A stretch of 64,000 nt of DNA from Bacillus oleivorans. Its GTDB lineage: Bacteria > Bacillota > Bacilli > Bacillales > JC228. Location of the stretch: NCBI RefSeq assembly GCF_900207585.1, contig NZ_OAOP01000005.1:62001-126000 (forward strand), written 5' to 3'. A program made the translations under genes and the position numbers. Below, one piece after another: positions 1-8,780 of this stretch (position 1 is its first letter; each line of letters begins with the position of its first letter). Under the pieces are notes generated by a model that saw only the letters and a program-made list of their open reading frames with translations, made no database searches and was not told the DNA's origin.

Positions 1-1
1 C

Positions 2-460
2 CTGATTGGCGAGTGGCGTCCTAAAGCAATTGAAGCCTTGCGGAATGTAGGGCTGGAGGATCGGCTAAAGGATTGGCCTTCCAAACTGTCGGGAGGACAA
101 AAGCAGCGGGTGGCGCTGGCCAGAGCCCTTGTTCATCAGCCGAATATTCTCTTATTAGATGAGCCGCTTGGAGCGCTGGATGCATTAACCCGGCTTGAAA
201 TGCAGGACCTGATAGAGGAGATTTGGAGACAAAAGAAAATAACTTCTGTTCTTGTCACTCATGATGTTGAGGAAGCGGTTGCCCTTGCCGACCGTGTGAT
301 TTTAATAGAAGCGGGCCAGATCGTACTCAATATACCAATCAATCTGCCGCGAAGAAGACAACGCACTCACCCTGGGTTTGCGAAGTACGTAGAGGAAATT
401 CTGGAAAGAATTATGGGTAGCAACACTGATAATGGGAATTTAAAGGTTGCATTTAAATAA
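2..460 (+). CDS. ABC transporter ATP-binding protein, SsuB/YtlC type (5' truncated by window)
   Basis: The frame is open from base 2, so the gene begins before the window. The visible 152 residues hold the ABC signature LSGGQKQR, the Walker B stretch [12 protein letters not shown], and the H-loop [11 protein letters not shown]. This is the C-terminal half of a nucleotide-binding domain. The LGALDALTR / EEAVALADR style is that of the nitrate/sulfonate/taurine (SsuB, TauB) importers, and B. subtilis has a member of this group (ytlC) beside pckA. The substrate cannot be told from this fragment. A terminator follows directly after the stop. The Walker A motif lies outside the window. Confidence 0.85.
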   Translation: MIGEWRPKAIEALRNVGLEDRLKDWPSKLSGGQKQRVALARALVHQPNILLLDEPLGALDALTRLEMQDLIEEIWRQKKITSVLVTHDVEEAVALADRVILIEAGQIVLNIPINLPRRRQRTHPGFAKYVEEILERIMGSNTDNGNLKVAFK

Positions 461-486
461 GGAGAGAACAAGTTCTCTCCTTTTTG
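461..486 (+). terminator. Rho-independent terminator after the ABC ATPase
   Basis: GGAGAGAAC and GTTCTCTCC form a near-perfect stem with a very small loop, followed by TTTTT. It starts right after the ATPase stop codon. Confidence 0.8.
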
Positions 487-599
487 ATACTTTAGAAGGT
501 TATAAGTGCGATAATTTTTTTAAATTTGCTATATGGTTGTCCTTCCTTCTAAATTCCGTGCATACACTAAAAGTGTTAATGGTATTGGAGGAGTGGCGT

Positions 600-875
600 A
601 TGTTCATCTTATTGGAGAAAGCTATTATTGGTATGGCATTTTTGCGTTTGTTATCAGGGAGTTTAGAAATTTTTGCAGCCCTATTAATTTTAAAATTTAA
701 TGACGTTGAAAAAGCACTGGTTGTTAATAGTTCTCTCGCATTAATTGGCCCGATCGTTTTGATTGTCACCACTGCAATCGGACTGTTTGGGATAGCAGAG
801 AAAATCTCCTTTACGAAAATTATTTGGATTGCCTGCGGGGTCGGATGTATCTTATATGGCGTTAAAAGTCATTAA
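600..875 (+). CDS. YqhV-like small membrane protein (DUF2619)
   Basis: A 91-residue hydrophobic protein with three likely membrane helices: about residues 5-28 (GMAFLRLLSGSLEIFAALLI), 42-62 (LALIGPIVLIVTTAIGLFGI) and 72-88. The layout and the stretches RLLSGSLEI and VVNSSLALIGP match the YqhV/DUF2619 family as I know it. The function of that family is not established. I chose ATG 600, which has GGAGGAG just upstream; longer versions of the frame have no ribosome site. A strong terminator follows. In B. subtilis yqhV lies by the spoIIIA operon, so a copy here is probably a paralogue. Confidence 0.7.
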   Translation: MFILLEKAIIGMAFLRLLSGSLEIFAALLILKFNDVEKALVVNSSLALIGPIVLIVTTAIGLFGIAEKISFTKIIWIACGVGCILYGVKSH

Positions 876-880
876 AATAG

Positions 881-938
881 AGAGGATGCATCATAACGGG
901 TGAACTCCCCTTGTGATGCATCCTCTTTTATTTTTATT
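881..938 (+). terminator. Rho-independent terminator after the YqhV-like gene
   Basis: AGAGGATGCATCA (881-893) pairs perfectly with TGATGCATCCTCT (914-926), followed by TTTATTTTTATT. Confidence 0.85.
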
Positions 939-1115
939 GCTCTGTTAAACTTGACTGTTGATTTCCGCTCTAGTGCGCTTGCTTTTCTCGCAGGACAAGG
1001 AATGCTTCGGCAGCGATACATCGCACGAAGAAAATGCGCATGCATTTTCGAGGATTCTCGCGCACTTCTGCTCCAATTACCTATGTTATAAAATCAACAT
1101 TAACCCTTAACACTG
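939..1115. repeat. Dispersed inverted-repeat element, copy 1 (diverged)
   Basis: The segment opens with GCTCTGTTAA and GTTGATTT (957) and closes with AAATCAAC (1091-1098). Inside are CGCTCTAGTGCGCTTGCTTT on the left and GATTCTCGCGCAC then TCTGCTCCAATTA on the right, which match the ends of the copy at 29387-29516 read on the other strand. The centre has diverged. It sits between the YqhV-like terminator and the 3' end of pckA and has no credible reading frame. Confidence 0.6.
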
Positions 1116-1131
1116 CCATTTTTATAAAAGC

Positions 1132-2724
1132 TTATTCAGTTCTAACTGGACCGCCTGCTTTTTCAATTTCTTCTGCTATGTCCTGGAACTTGGCAAAGTT
1201 TTCTTTAAATTTTTTCGCGAGTTCAAGGGCTTTTAGTTCGTAGGCTTCTTTATGTTCCCAAGTTCTTGCAGGCTGGAGCACATGATCAGGCACACCAGGT
1301 ACATGAACAGGAATATATAATCCGAAAATAGGATCCCTTACAGTTTCCGTAGAGTTTAGCTCTCCATTTAAAGCAGCTTGCACCATGGCGCGGGTAAACT
1401 GAAGCTTCATTCTTTTTCCTACTCCGAATTCTCCTCCTGTCCAGCCGGTATTAACAAGAAAGACTTGGACTTCGTGCTCGTCAATTTTTTCACCCAGCAT
1501 CTTTGCATATCTTTGTGCCGGGAGCGGAAGGAATGGAGCACCGAAGCAGGTTGAGAAAGTCGCTTGTGGAGAAGTAACTCCACGCTCTGTTCCCGCAAGT
1601 TTGCTCGTATATCCGCTTAAGAAATGATACATCGCCTGCTCTTTTGTTAATTTTGAAATCGGTGGAAGTACACCGAAAGCATCAGCTGTTAAAAAGATAA
1701 TTGTATTTGGGTGACCTGCAACCGATGGATAGGCAATATTGGACATATTTTCAAGCGGATAGGCAGCACGTGTATTTTCGGTCAGTGAGCTATCATCGTA
1801 ATCGGCTTCTCTCGTATCAGGATCGATCATAACATTTTCTAAAACCGCACCAAAACGAATAGCTTCAAAAATCTGCGGTTCCTTTTCTTGTGAGAGATTG
1901 ATACATTTTGCATAGCAACCTCCTTCAATGTTAAAAATACCGTTTGCAGACCAGCCGTGCTCATCATCGCCGATCAGTTTGCGATTGGGGTCAGCTGAGA
2001 GAGTTGTTTTTCCTGTTCCAGATAAACCGAAGAAGAGAGCTACATCCCCTTCAAGACCGATATTTGCTGAACAATGCATGGAGAAGACATCATTTTTCGG
2101 CAATAAGTAATTCATAACAGAAAAGATCGATTTTTTCATCTCGCCGGCATATTCAGTTCCGCCAATTAACACAACCTTTTCTGTAAATGATATAATGATA
2201 AAGGTTTCAGAACGTGTTCCATCAACAGAAGGGTCTGCTTTAAAACCAGGAGCAGAAATAACGGTAAATTCAGCATGGTGATTTTTCAATTCTTCATTAG
2301 TCGGACGGATAAATAGCTGCTGTGCAAATAAATTATGCCATGCTAATTCATTAATTACTTGAATGGGAAGGCGATAGGAAGGGTCTGCCCCCGCAAAACC
2401 TTTGAAAACAAAAACCTCATTTTGCTGTTTTAAATACTGTAAAACTTTATCATAAAGCTTTGCGAATTTTTCAGAATCAAAAGGCTGATTAACCTTGCCC
2501 CACTCAATTTCATTTTCTGTGAGGGCGTCTTTAACAATAAACTTATCTTCTGGGGAGCGCCCCGTATATAGTCCTGTTTCCGCACGTACGGCACCAGTTG
2601 ATGTTAGAATCCCTTCATTTCGTTCTAATACCTTTTCAACCAACTTAGCTGTACCTAATTGAATTTGTAAATTGCCTCCATGGTCAATGGCAGTTAGATT
2701 TGTTTTAAGAAGACTAGAACCCAT
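1132..2724 (-). CDS. pckA: Phosphoenolpyruvate carboxykinase (ATP)
   Basis: A 530-residue protein for the ATP-dependent conversion of oxaloacetate to PEP, the first committed step of gluconeogenesis. The kinase-1a P-loop [10 protein letters not shown] is at about 233-242 and the metal-binding DDEHGW at about 253-258, with [10 protein letters not shown] preceded by [10 protein letters not shown] as in the family. Length agrees with B. subtilis PckA (about 527). The ATG at 2724 has an upstream AAGGACAGGGAG ribosome site. It is monocistronic and diverges from the DCC-family gene. The upstream region carries a match to the CcpN operator, which would fit repression during glycolytic growth. Confidence 0.97.
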   Translation of the reverse strand: MGSSLLKTNLTAIDHGGNLQIQLGTAKLVEKVLERNEGILTSTGAVRAETGLYTGRSPEDKFIVKDALTENEIEWGKVNQPFDSEKFAKLYDKVLQYLKQQNEVFVFKGFAGADPSYRLPIQVINELAWHNLFAQQLFIRPTNEELKNHHAEFTVISAPGFKADPSVDGTRSETFIIISFTEKVVLIGGTEYAGEMKKSIFSVMNYLLPKNDVFSMHCSANIGLEGDVALFFGLSGTGKTTLSADPNRKLIGDDEHGWSANGIFNIEGGCYAKCINLSQEKEPQIFEAIRFGAVLENVMIDPDTREADYDDSSLTENTRAAYPLENMSNIAYPSVAGHPNTIIFLTADAFGVLPPISKLTKEQAMYHFLSGYTSKLAGTERGVTSPQATFSTCFGAPFLPLPAQRYAKMLGEKIDEHEVQVFLVNTGWTGGEFGVGKRMKLQFTRAMVQAALNGELNSTETVRDPIFGLYIPVHVPGVPDHVLQPARTWEHKEAYELKALELAKKFKENFAKFQDIAEEIEKAGGPVRTE

Positions 2725-3034
2725 AAGTTACTCCCTGTCCTTCCTTTTAAATTTTTCAATTCAACTAAACACTTTTTCGAGATATCCAGAGAATTATTTT
2801 TTGTGTTGAAACCTAATTACATACTTGTTTACTTTTGTATAGAAGATCAAAATTTGACCTTTATTTCTTAAATAGTATAACACATTGATTTTAATAGTCT
2901 ATACTATTTAGCAAGAATGGTTCCAGGATTTTTTAAAATTAGACGATACGCCTTTTTTCCTTATAAGTAAAGGAAGTTTTTAATGGAAAGTGTATAATAG
3001 AAGTAAGTAGGAAATAAATGGGGTGAAAGGTCAA
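2725..3034. promoter_or_regulatory. Divergent control region between pckA and the DCC-family gene
   Basis: A 310-bp AT-rich region with no gene. On the minus strand TATACT lies about 150 bp before the pckA start, with only a weak -35 partner. Overlapping it is an 11-mer fitting the CcpN operator consensus (separate entry). On the plus strand AAGTGTATAATAG near 2990 contains a TATAAT-type -10 ahead of the DCC-family gene. No hairpin leader was seen. Confidence 0.5.
2874..2884 (-). promoter_or_regulatory. Candidate CcpN operator overlapping the pckA promoter
   Basis: The minus strand reads TGTGTTATACT, which satisfies every position of TRTGHYATAYW, the published B. subtilis CcpN consensus as I recall it. 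It overlaps the best -10 candidate (TATACT) for pckA. CcpN represses pckA and gapB in B. subtilis under glycolytic conditions. The match is seen directly; binding is inferred. Confidence 0.55.
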
Positions 3035-3424
3035 ATGAGTAAAGAAAGGTTAGCTTTATATGATGCCCAGTGTGCCCTTTGTCAGAGAACGAAAAAAACC
3101 GTAACCAAATTGGATTGGTTAAATAAAATAAAATGGGTCTCTTTACAAGAATATGAGAAAATCGACCATTCCCTAACATTTCGGGCCATTGACCTTAGAA
3201 GAGAACTTCACCTCTTGATTGAAACCGAAAAGGATATAAAGATTTTAAAGGGGTTCCGTTCCATACGGTATATGTTTCTTCTCTTGCCTTCCACATTTGT
3301 ACTCGGTTTACTGTTGTATATTCCTGGAGTTTCACGAATTGGGGATCCTATTTATAAGTGGGTGGCAAAACGCCGCCATCAGCTGTTAAAAGGCCAGTGT
3401 GATTCAGACAGCTGTACGATTTAA
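3035..3424 (+). CDS. DCC-family thiol-disulfide oxidoreductase-like protein (DUF393)
   Basis: About 129 residues. The N-terminal LALYDAQCALCQRT fits the YDxxCxxC motif that defines the DCC/DUF393 family, whose members are predicted thioredoxin-like proteins of unknown substrate. A hydrophobic stretch (MFLLLPSTFVLGLLLYIPGV) lies in the second half. The C-terminus CDSDSCTI adds two more cysteines. ATG 3035 is preferred over the GTG at 3023 because AAAGG lies at proper spacing before it. It stands alone between pckA and the metK riboswitch. Confidence 0.8.
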   Translation: MSKERLALYDAQCALCQRTKKTVTKLDWLNKIKWVSLQEYEKIDHSLTFRAIDLRRELHLLIETEKDIKILKGFRSIRYMFLLLPSTFVLGLLLYIPGVSRIGDPIYKWVAKRRHQLLKGQCDSDSCTI

Positions 3425-3453
3425 TCATTAATTAACTGGCTTTTTATTTTTTA

Positions 3454-3483
3454 TTGACAATCGGATTTTTAGTAAGTTATGAT
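3454..3483 (+). promoter_or_regulatory. SigA-type promoter for metK
   Basis: TTGACA (3454-3459), an 18-bp spacer, then TATGAT (3478-3483), just upstream of the SAM riboswitch aptamer. Confidence 0.75.
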
Positions 3484-3500
3484 TTTACCTTGAACGGATT

Positions 3501-3669
3501 CTCTTATCCTGAGAAGTGGAGGGACAGGCCCTATGAAGCTCAGCAACCTGCTAAACGTTAAACGTTAGAACAAAGGTGCTAACCTGAAGCAAGGGAAATC
3601 CTTGGACGATAAGAGTAGGAGGCAAGATCCTGGCATTCTTAAGAGGGTAACCCCTTATTAGAATTTTTT
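3501..3669 (+). ncRNA. SAM-I (S-box) riboswitch with terminator, metK leader
   Basis: The closing helix P1 is CTCTTATC (3501-3508) with GATAAGAG (3608-3615). Between them are the conserved S-box elements: AGAAGTGGAGGGA, GGCCCTATGAAGCTCAGCAA, AAAGGTGCTAACCTG and a GGAAATCCTTGGACGATAAGAG tail (shown here in parts). A terminator follows at about 3635-3669 (ATTCTTAAGAGGG paired with CCCCTTATTAGAAT, then TTTTTT). When SAM binds, transcription should stop before metK, the SAM synthetase gene. Confidence 0.95.
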
Positions 3670-3877
3670 ACATGTAAGAAAATGAAACTTGGCTCCATAA
3701 TAAAAAGAAGATAAATGATAATAGATGAAACCGATTTTAACACACGAATCGTAAATAGATGGCCTAGGTTTCTTTTATACTCTTGCTAACTTGACCGAAT
3801 CTCATTTTAAGGGAAACGAGTTCCGTGATTCACGAAAGGCGAGATTGTACGCCTTATTATAGGAGGGTAATAGTAAA

Positions 3878-5080
3878 ATGTCTACAAAACGACGTTTATT
3901 CACGTCTGAATCCGTTACCGAAGGACATCCAGACAAAATTTGTGACCAAATTTCAGATGCGATCTTAGATGCAATCATTGCAAAGGATCCAAATGCGCGT
4001 GTTGCTTGTGAAACTTCTGTAACAACAGGTCTTGTTTTAGTCTCTGGAGAAATTTCAACATCAACTTATGTGGATATTCCAAAAATTGTTCGTGAAACAG
4101 TTGCTAATATCGGATATACAAGAGCCAAGTATGGCTTTGATGCGGAAACATGTGCGGTGTTAACTTCTATAAATGAGCAGTCTCCTGATATTGCAATGGG
4201 GGTTAACCAAGCGCTTGAAGCACGTGAAGGTTTAATGACAGACGAAGAGGTTGAAGCTATCGGTGCAGGTGACCAAGGTCTTATGTTCGGCTTTGCTTGT
4301 AATGAGACAAAAGAATTAATGCCACTTCCGATTTCACTTGCTCATAAGCTGGCTCGCAGACTTACAGAGGTACGCAAAGACGATATCCTTCCTTATTTGC
4401 GTCCAGACGGTAAAACACAGGTAACGGTTGAATATGATGAAAACGGCCAGCCTGTCCGTATTGATACAATTGTTATTTCTACCCAGCATCACCCAGAAAT
4501 TACGCTTGAACAAATTCAGCGTAATTTAAAGGAATATGTAATTAATCCGGTCGTTCCGAAAGAGTTAATTGATGAAAATACAAAATACTTTATTAACCCG
4601 ACCGGCCGCTTTGTTATCGGTGGCCCTCAAGGGGATGCAGGCTTAACAGGAAGAAAAATTATTGTAGACACTTACGGGGGATACGCACGTCATGGCGGGG
4701 GCGCTTTTTCTGGAAAAGATCCTACAAAAGTAGACCGTTCTGCAGCATATGCAGCAAGATACGTTGCGAAAAATATTGTAGCAGCTGGTCTAGCAGATAA
4801 GTGTGAGGTTCAGCTTGCCTATGCGATTGGTGTGGCACAGCCTGTATCGATTTCCATTGATACTTTTGGAACAGGAACAGTTAGTGAAGATGTATTCGTC
4901 GATCTTGTTCGCCAAAACTTTGATCTTCGTCCTGCTGGCATTATCCGAATGTTAGAATTACGTCGTCCGATTTATAAACAAACGGCTGCCTATGGACATT
5001 TTGGCCGAAATGATTTAGATTTACCTTGGGAGAAAACAGATAAAGCAGAAATCCTGAAAGCACAAGCTGCCAACGCGTAA
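3878..5080 (+). CDS. metK: S-adenosylmethionine synthetase
   Basis: 400 residues. Makes SAM from methionine and ATP in the cytosol. The ATP-binding [13 protein letters not shown] is near residue 16, [12 protein letters not shown] near 129, and the P-loop-like GGGAFSGKD in the second half; all are family signatures, and the length is typical. ATG 3878 has AGGAGGG upstream. A SAM riboswitch lies in the leader, so the gene is under feedback control by its own product. About 208 bp separate the riboswitch terminator from the start codon, which is long. A terminator follows at 5083. Confidence 0.98.
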   Translation: MSTKRRLFTSESVTEGHPDKICDQISDAILDAIIAKDPNARVACETSVTTGLVLVSGEISTSTYVDIPKIVRETVANIGYTRAKYGFDAETCAVLTSINEQSPDIAMGVNQALEAREGLMTDEEVEAIGAGDQGLMFGFACNETKELMPLPISLAHKLARRLTEVRKDDILPYLRPDGKTQVTVEYDENGQPVRIDTIVISTQHHPEITLEQIQRNLKEYVINPVVPKELIDENTKYFINPTGRFVIGGPQGDAGLTGRKIIVDTYGGYARHGGGAFSGKDPTKVDRSAAYAARYVAKNIVAAGLADKCEVQLAYAIGVAQPVSISIDTFGTGTVSEDVFVDLVRQNFDLRPAGIIRMLELRRPIYKQTAAYGHFGRNDLDLPWEKTDKAEILKAQAANA

Positions 5081-5082
5081 AA

Positions 5083-5123
5083 GTAAGGGGGTTACATCAA
5101 TTTGGGTGTAACTTCCTTTTTGT
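5083..5123 (+). terminator. Rho-independent terminator after metK
   Basis: AAGGGGGTTACA pairs with TGTAACTTCCTT around a short loop, followed by TTTTTGTTTT. A second hairpin (AAAGGGAA with TTTCCCTTTTTT, about 5158-5186) follows before the asnB promoter. Confidence 0.75.
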
Positions 5124-5208
5124 TTTAACGTCTTTAACTATGGATATGAAAAAATACAAAGGGAAGAAATCCCTTTCCCTTTTTTAAAAGAAAAATGGTA
5201 GTATTGTT

Positions 5209-5238
5209 TTGTAAATGGATTTTTATCTGTGCTATGAT
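5209..5238 (+). promoter_or_regulatory. Candidate SigA-type promoter for asnB
   Basis: TTGTAA (5209-5214), an 18-bp spacer, TATGAT (5233-5238), about 50 bp before the asnB start. Confidence 0.5.
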
Positions 5239-5286
5239 AACTTGGAAAAAATTGAAGAATCAAAAACTTAAAGCAGGTGACTACAT

Positions 5287-7191
5287 ATGTGTGGTTTTAT
5301 CGGGTGTGTCCATAATCATCCCGCTACAGATAGGGAAAGAGGAAATCTTCCATTTAAACAAATGAATGATTTAATTTATCATCGCGGCCCAGACGATGAG
5401 GGCTTTTTTACAAATGAACATGTACAGCTTGGGTTTAGAAGATTAAGTATCATTGATATTGAAGCAGGACATCAGCCATTATCGTATGAAAACGAGAGAT
5501 ATTGGATTATTTTCAACGGAGAAATATATAACTATGTAGAATTACGGGAGCAGTGTATCGAGGAAGGGTTGACTTTCACGACTCAATCAGATACAGAAGT
5601 TATTATTGCTCTTTTTAGTAAATATAAAGAAAAAGCGGTGGATCAGCTCCGCGGCATGTTTGCCTTTGTTATTTGGGATAAAGAAGAACAGAAGCTTTTT
5701 GGAGCCCGTGATCCATTTGGGATAAAGCCTTTCTTTTATAAAGAAGATGAGGATCGACTTTTATTCGGTTCAGAGAAAAAGAGTATTCTTTTAGCTATGC
5801 AGGACGACCAGGAAATCTCTCATGAATCATTACAGCATTATTTAACGTTTCAATATGTTCCTGAACCTTATACGTTAACAGAAGGTATCTACAAGCTTGA
5901 CCCAGGTCATTATTTTACAAAGGAAATAGGAAAGCCGATTCAAATCAAGCAATATTGGAAGGCTAATTTTATTCCTGTTTATAAAGAAGAATCAAAATGG
6001 GTTAAAGAAATTCGTGATGTGTTGTTTGATTCCGTTGAAAAACATATGCGCAGTGATGTACCGGTTGGATCTTTCCTTTCAGGAGGAATTGATTCTACAA
6101 TTATTGCATCGATTGCCAAAGAATTTCATCCAAGTATCCAAACTTTTTCAGTTGGATTCGAACATGATGGATTCAGCGAAATAGATGTCGCGAAGGAAAG
6201 TGCTGAAAAATTAGGATTAGAAAACATCAGCTATGTGATTTCGCCTGAAGAATATATGAATGAACTGCCGAAGATTATGTGGCATTTGGACGATCCGCTC
6301 GCTGATCCTGCCTGTGTACCTTTGTACTTTGTTGCAAGGGAAGCCAGAAAACATGTAACAGTGGTGCTTTCTGGTGAAGGGGCCGATGAATTATTTGGAG
6401 GCTATAACATCTATCGGGAACCGCAATCCTTGGAGATTTTTAATCGGATTCCTGCCGGGCTAAAACGGATTCTCCTTCAGCTTTCCAAAATAATGCCTGA
6501 AGGAATGAAAGGGAAAAGCTTTATTGAACGAGGTTGCACACCATTAGAAGAAAGATTTATAGGCAACGCGAAAATGTATTCTGAAGAAGAAAAACAAGCA
6601 TTGATGAGCCAGTATAATAACAAACTTCATTATACGGATATTACAAAACCATTTTATAAAGAATCCATGGGCTATGATGCCGTCGAACAAATGCAGTATA
6701 TTGATATTCACACATGGCTTAGAGGCGACATTTTATTAAAAGCCGACAAAATGACAATGGCCCATTCCCTTGAGCTTCGGGTACCGTTTTTAGACAAGGA
6801 AGTATTCGAGGTTGCCTCTCATATTCCAAATTCGGTTAAAACTGCGAATGGCACAACCAAATATATATTGCGAAAAGCAGCAGAATCATTTGTTCCTGCC
6901 CATGTTTTAAATCGCAAAAAGCTTGGTTTCCCAGTCCCAATCAGGCACTGGCTAAAAGCTGAAATGCATGACTGGGCTGTCGCTTTAATCCTTGAAAGTA
7001 ATACCGACCAGTGGATTAAAAAGGATTATGTCCTCAATCTTTTAGAAGAACATTGCCAAGGAAAAGCCGACCATTCCCGTAAGATTTGGACGGTTCTTGT
7101 GTTTATGATTTGGCATAAAGTCTATATTGAAAAAGAATTTCAGTTCCAGCAAGAAAAAGAGCTGCAACACGAATTCGTTACAGCTCATTAG
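5287..7191 (+). CDS. asnB: Asparagine synthase (glutamine-hydrolysing)
   Basis: 634 residues. Converts aspartate, glutamine and ATP to asparagine. The N-terminal class II glutaminase domain begins MCGFIGC, where Cys2 becomes the catalytic N-terminal nucleophile. The synthetase domain has the PP-loop motif SGGIDS at about 265-270 and GEGADELFGGY. Length matches B. subtilis AsnB (about 632), and asnB follows metK there too. GCAGGTG precedes the ATG. The 3' end overlaps the last 14 bases of the convergent C39-like gene. Confidence 0.97.
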   Translation: MCGFIGCVHNHPATDRERGNLPFKQMNDLIYHRGPDDEGFFTNEHVQLGFRRLSIIDIEAGHQPLSYENERYWIIFNGEIYNYVELREQCIEEGLTFTTQSDTEVIIALFSKYKEKAVDQLRGMFAFVIWDKEEQKLFGARDPFGIKPFFYKEDEDRLLFGSEKKSILLAMQDDQEISHESLQHYLTFQYVPEPYTLTEGIYKLDPGHYFTKEIGKPIQIKQYWKANFIPVYKEESKWVKEIRDVLFDSVEKHMRSDVPVGSFLSGGIDSTIIASIAKEFHPSIQTFSVGFEHDGFSEIDVAKESAEKLGLENISYVISPEEYMNELPKIMWHLDDPLADPACVPLYFVAREARKHVTVVLSGEGADELFGGYNIYREPQSLEIFNRIPAGLKRILLQLSKIMPEGMKGKSFIERGCTPLEERFIGNAKMYSEEEKQALMSQYNNKLHYTDITKPFYKESMGYDAVEQMQYIDIHTWLRGDILLKADKMTMAHSLELRVPFLDKEVFEVASHIPNSVKTANGTTKYILRKAAESFVPAHVLNRKKLGFPVPIRHWLKAEMHDWAVALILESNTDQWIKKDYVLNLLEEHCQGKADHSRKIWTVLVFMIWHKVYIEKEFQFQQEKELQHEFVTAH

Positions 7192-8032
7192 GGTTTATGG
7201 TTATCGCCTGACTTCCCATTTGCGTCCACGATTGAATAAATTCAATCATGGGCGCTTTTTTATTTTTTTCTCCCGTTAATGGGTCATTAAAGTAAACAAA
7301 ATTTTCGTCATAGCCTGTCAGTAACACTGAATGTTCTTTATAGGTAATCCGTACCGAGCCATTCGGTGTTTGCCACGTTTCAAAAGCAGAAGAAGGCAGA
7401 GCTTTATAGGTTGTATTGATAATGACCCAAACGGGTAACCCTTGTGATAAATACATTTGAACCGCTGTAAAATCACTTCCGGTAAAATCAATCACTTTTC
7501 CGGGAGCGTATCGTTCAGCCAGTTCCTTGATTGGCTTATGATAAACACCGAGTCCAGGGTTATTAAAAGAATACATATCCCCTACGAAACCAGTGTTGGG
7601 ATGGCCAAAAAAGATCTGTCCATCCACAACTTTGTAAGGCGTGGGATCCTTGGCAAGCTGCTCAGCGAGTATCAGCTTGTCTGCCTCATAGCCATGAAAC
7701 TGAAGAAGCATCAACAAGCTGGTTACTTCACAGCCCCTGACCAGTTCTGGAAATTGTGACACGATCGGCGCATTTATCAAGACTTGCTGTTGAATTTTAA
7801 TCATTTCATAATAGTGCGCATCCTGTTCTTTCGTTTCAATAACAGGTGCATCCTCTGTTGCAGAATTTGTAATCGCAATCACTAATTTTTCATGATTGAA
7901 ATAGATCGCAACAGTCAAGGCAATAATAATTGTAAAAAGTATAGCAATCCCTTGAACAATTGGTCTTAAATTGCGAAAACCCATATAGATCATAACGCTT
8001 ATGACAAGGATTAGGGTATAAATCCATTCCAC
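7178..8032 (-). CDS. Membrane-anchored C39-like peptidase (YvpB-type)
   Basis: 284 residues. Two hydrophobic segments at about 3-20 and 25-45 suggest an N-terminal membrane anchor with the rest outside. The domain from about 85 has the papain-fold landmarks of the C39-like/DUF3335 group: Cys101 in LVRGCEVTSLLMLL, a histidine in YKEHSVLLTGYD and an Asp/Asn in VYFNDPLTG. Substrate is unknown. Bacteriocin-processing C39 peptidases are fused to ABC exporters, and none is seen here. Its stop codon lies inside the end of asnB on the other strand. Confidence 0.75.
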   Translation of the reverse strand: MEWIYTLILVISVMIYMGFRNLRPIVQGIAILFTIIIALTVAIYFNHEKLVIAITNSATEDAPVIETKEQDAHYYEMIKIQQQVLINAPIVSQFPELVRGCEVTSLLMLLQFHGYEADKLILAEQLAKDPTPYKVVDGQIFFGHPNTGFVGDMYSFNNPGLGVYHKPIKELAERYAPGKVIDFTGSDFTAVQMYLSQGLPVWVIINTTYKALPSSAFETWQTPNGSVRITYKEHSVLLTGYDENFVYFNDPLTGEKNKKAPMIEFIQSWTQMGSQAITINPNEL

Positions 8033-8069
8033 CTTGAGTCACCCTCAATCAAGAATTCTCTTATCCTTT

Positions 8070-8588
8070 TTATCGGTTTCTCTGTAAAGATTTATAGTAT
8101 TGTCCCTTTTCATAATATGATTGAACGATCCGTTTCATATCTTTTATATCTTCTTCATTTAGTTCACGTATAACTTTAGCCGGGCGGCCAAATGCGAGCA
8201 CACCAGGAGGAATAACTTTTCCGGGCGATACTAGGCTTCCTGCCCCAATATAAGCTCCCTCACCAATTTCGGCACCGTCGAGGATGATCGAACCCATCCC
8301 AATTAAAGCGCCTTTTCTGATCGTTGCACTATGGAGGATTACCTGATGGCCAATTGTAACTTCGTCTTCAATAATCATAGGAATATTAGGACTTTGGTGG
8401 ATAACACTATTATCCTGAATACTCACCTTTTTTCCGATGATTGTAGGGGCAATATCTCCTCTGATTACAGTGTTAAACCAAATGCTTGAACCCTCATCAA
8501 TCATAACATCACCAGTTATCGTGACAAAATCTGCAATAAATACACTTTCTGCAATTTTAGGCATGTGTTCACCAAATGGATATATCAA
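8070..8588 (-). CDS. ytoA: Gamma-class carbonic anhydrase-like hexapeptide-repeat protein
   Basis: 172 residues of left-handed beta-helix with repeated isoleucine-led hexapeptides (IGKKVSIQDNSVIH, ALIGMGSIIL, EIGEGAYIGAGS). Histidines in SVIHQS and GHQVILHSA occupy the places of the three zinc ligands of gamma-carbonic anhydrases. The B. subtilis counterpart ytoA sits in the same place. Enzyme activity is not proven for this family. The start is a TTG (8588) with GATGGG upstream; the ATG eight codons in is a weaker choice. Confidence 0.85.
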   Translation of the reverse strand: MIYPFGEHMPKIAESVFIADFVTITGDVMIDEGSSIWFNTVIRGDIAPTIIGKKVSIQDNSVIHQSPNIPMIIEDEVTIGHQVILHSATIRKGALIGMGSIILDGAEIGEGAYIGAGSLVSPGKVIPPGVLAFGRPAKVIRELNEEDIKDMKRIVQSYYEKGQYYKSLQRNR

Positions 8589-8780
8589 TTTTAACCCATC
8601 CTTTTCTTATCTTTATATCAAGTCTCCAGAAAGGATAAAATGACAGGAATAGCGTAAAATCGACTTAGGGACCTTTTTTACTCTGCCGCTTTCTGAAAAT
8701 CATTTGCACCTATTTAATACTACCGTATTTTAGAAAGGATTGTCACAACGTATACTTATGGATCCTATTAAGGAGGTCTC

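Noticed and set aside
900-1243. Two short plus-strand frames near the pckA end
   Set aside because: They lie in the dispersed repeat and the 3' end of pckA, with no ribosome site or recognisable motif.
7178-8032. The C39-like peptidase as part of a bacteriocin system
   Set aside because: No double-glycine leader peptide, ABC exporter or immunity gene lies nearby; the membrane-anchored stand-alone form fits YvpB-type proteins.
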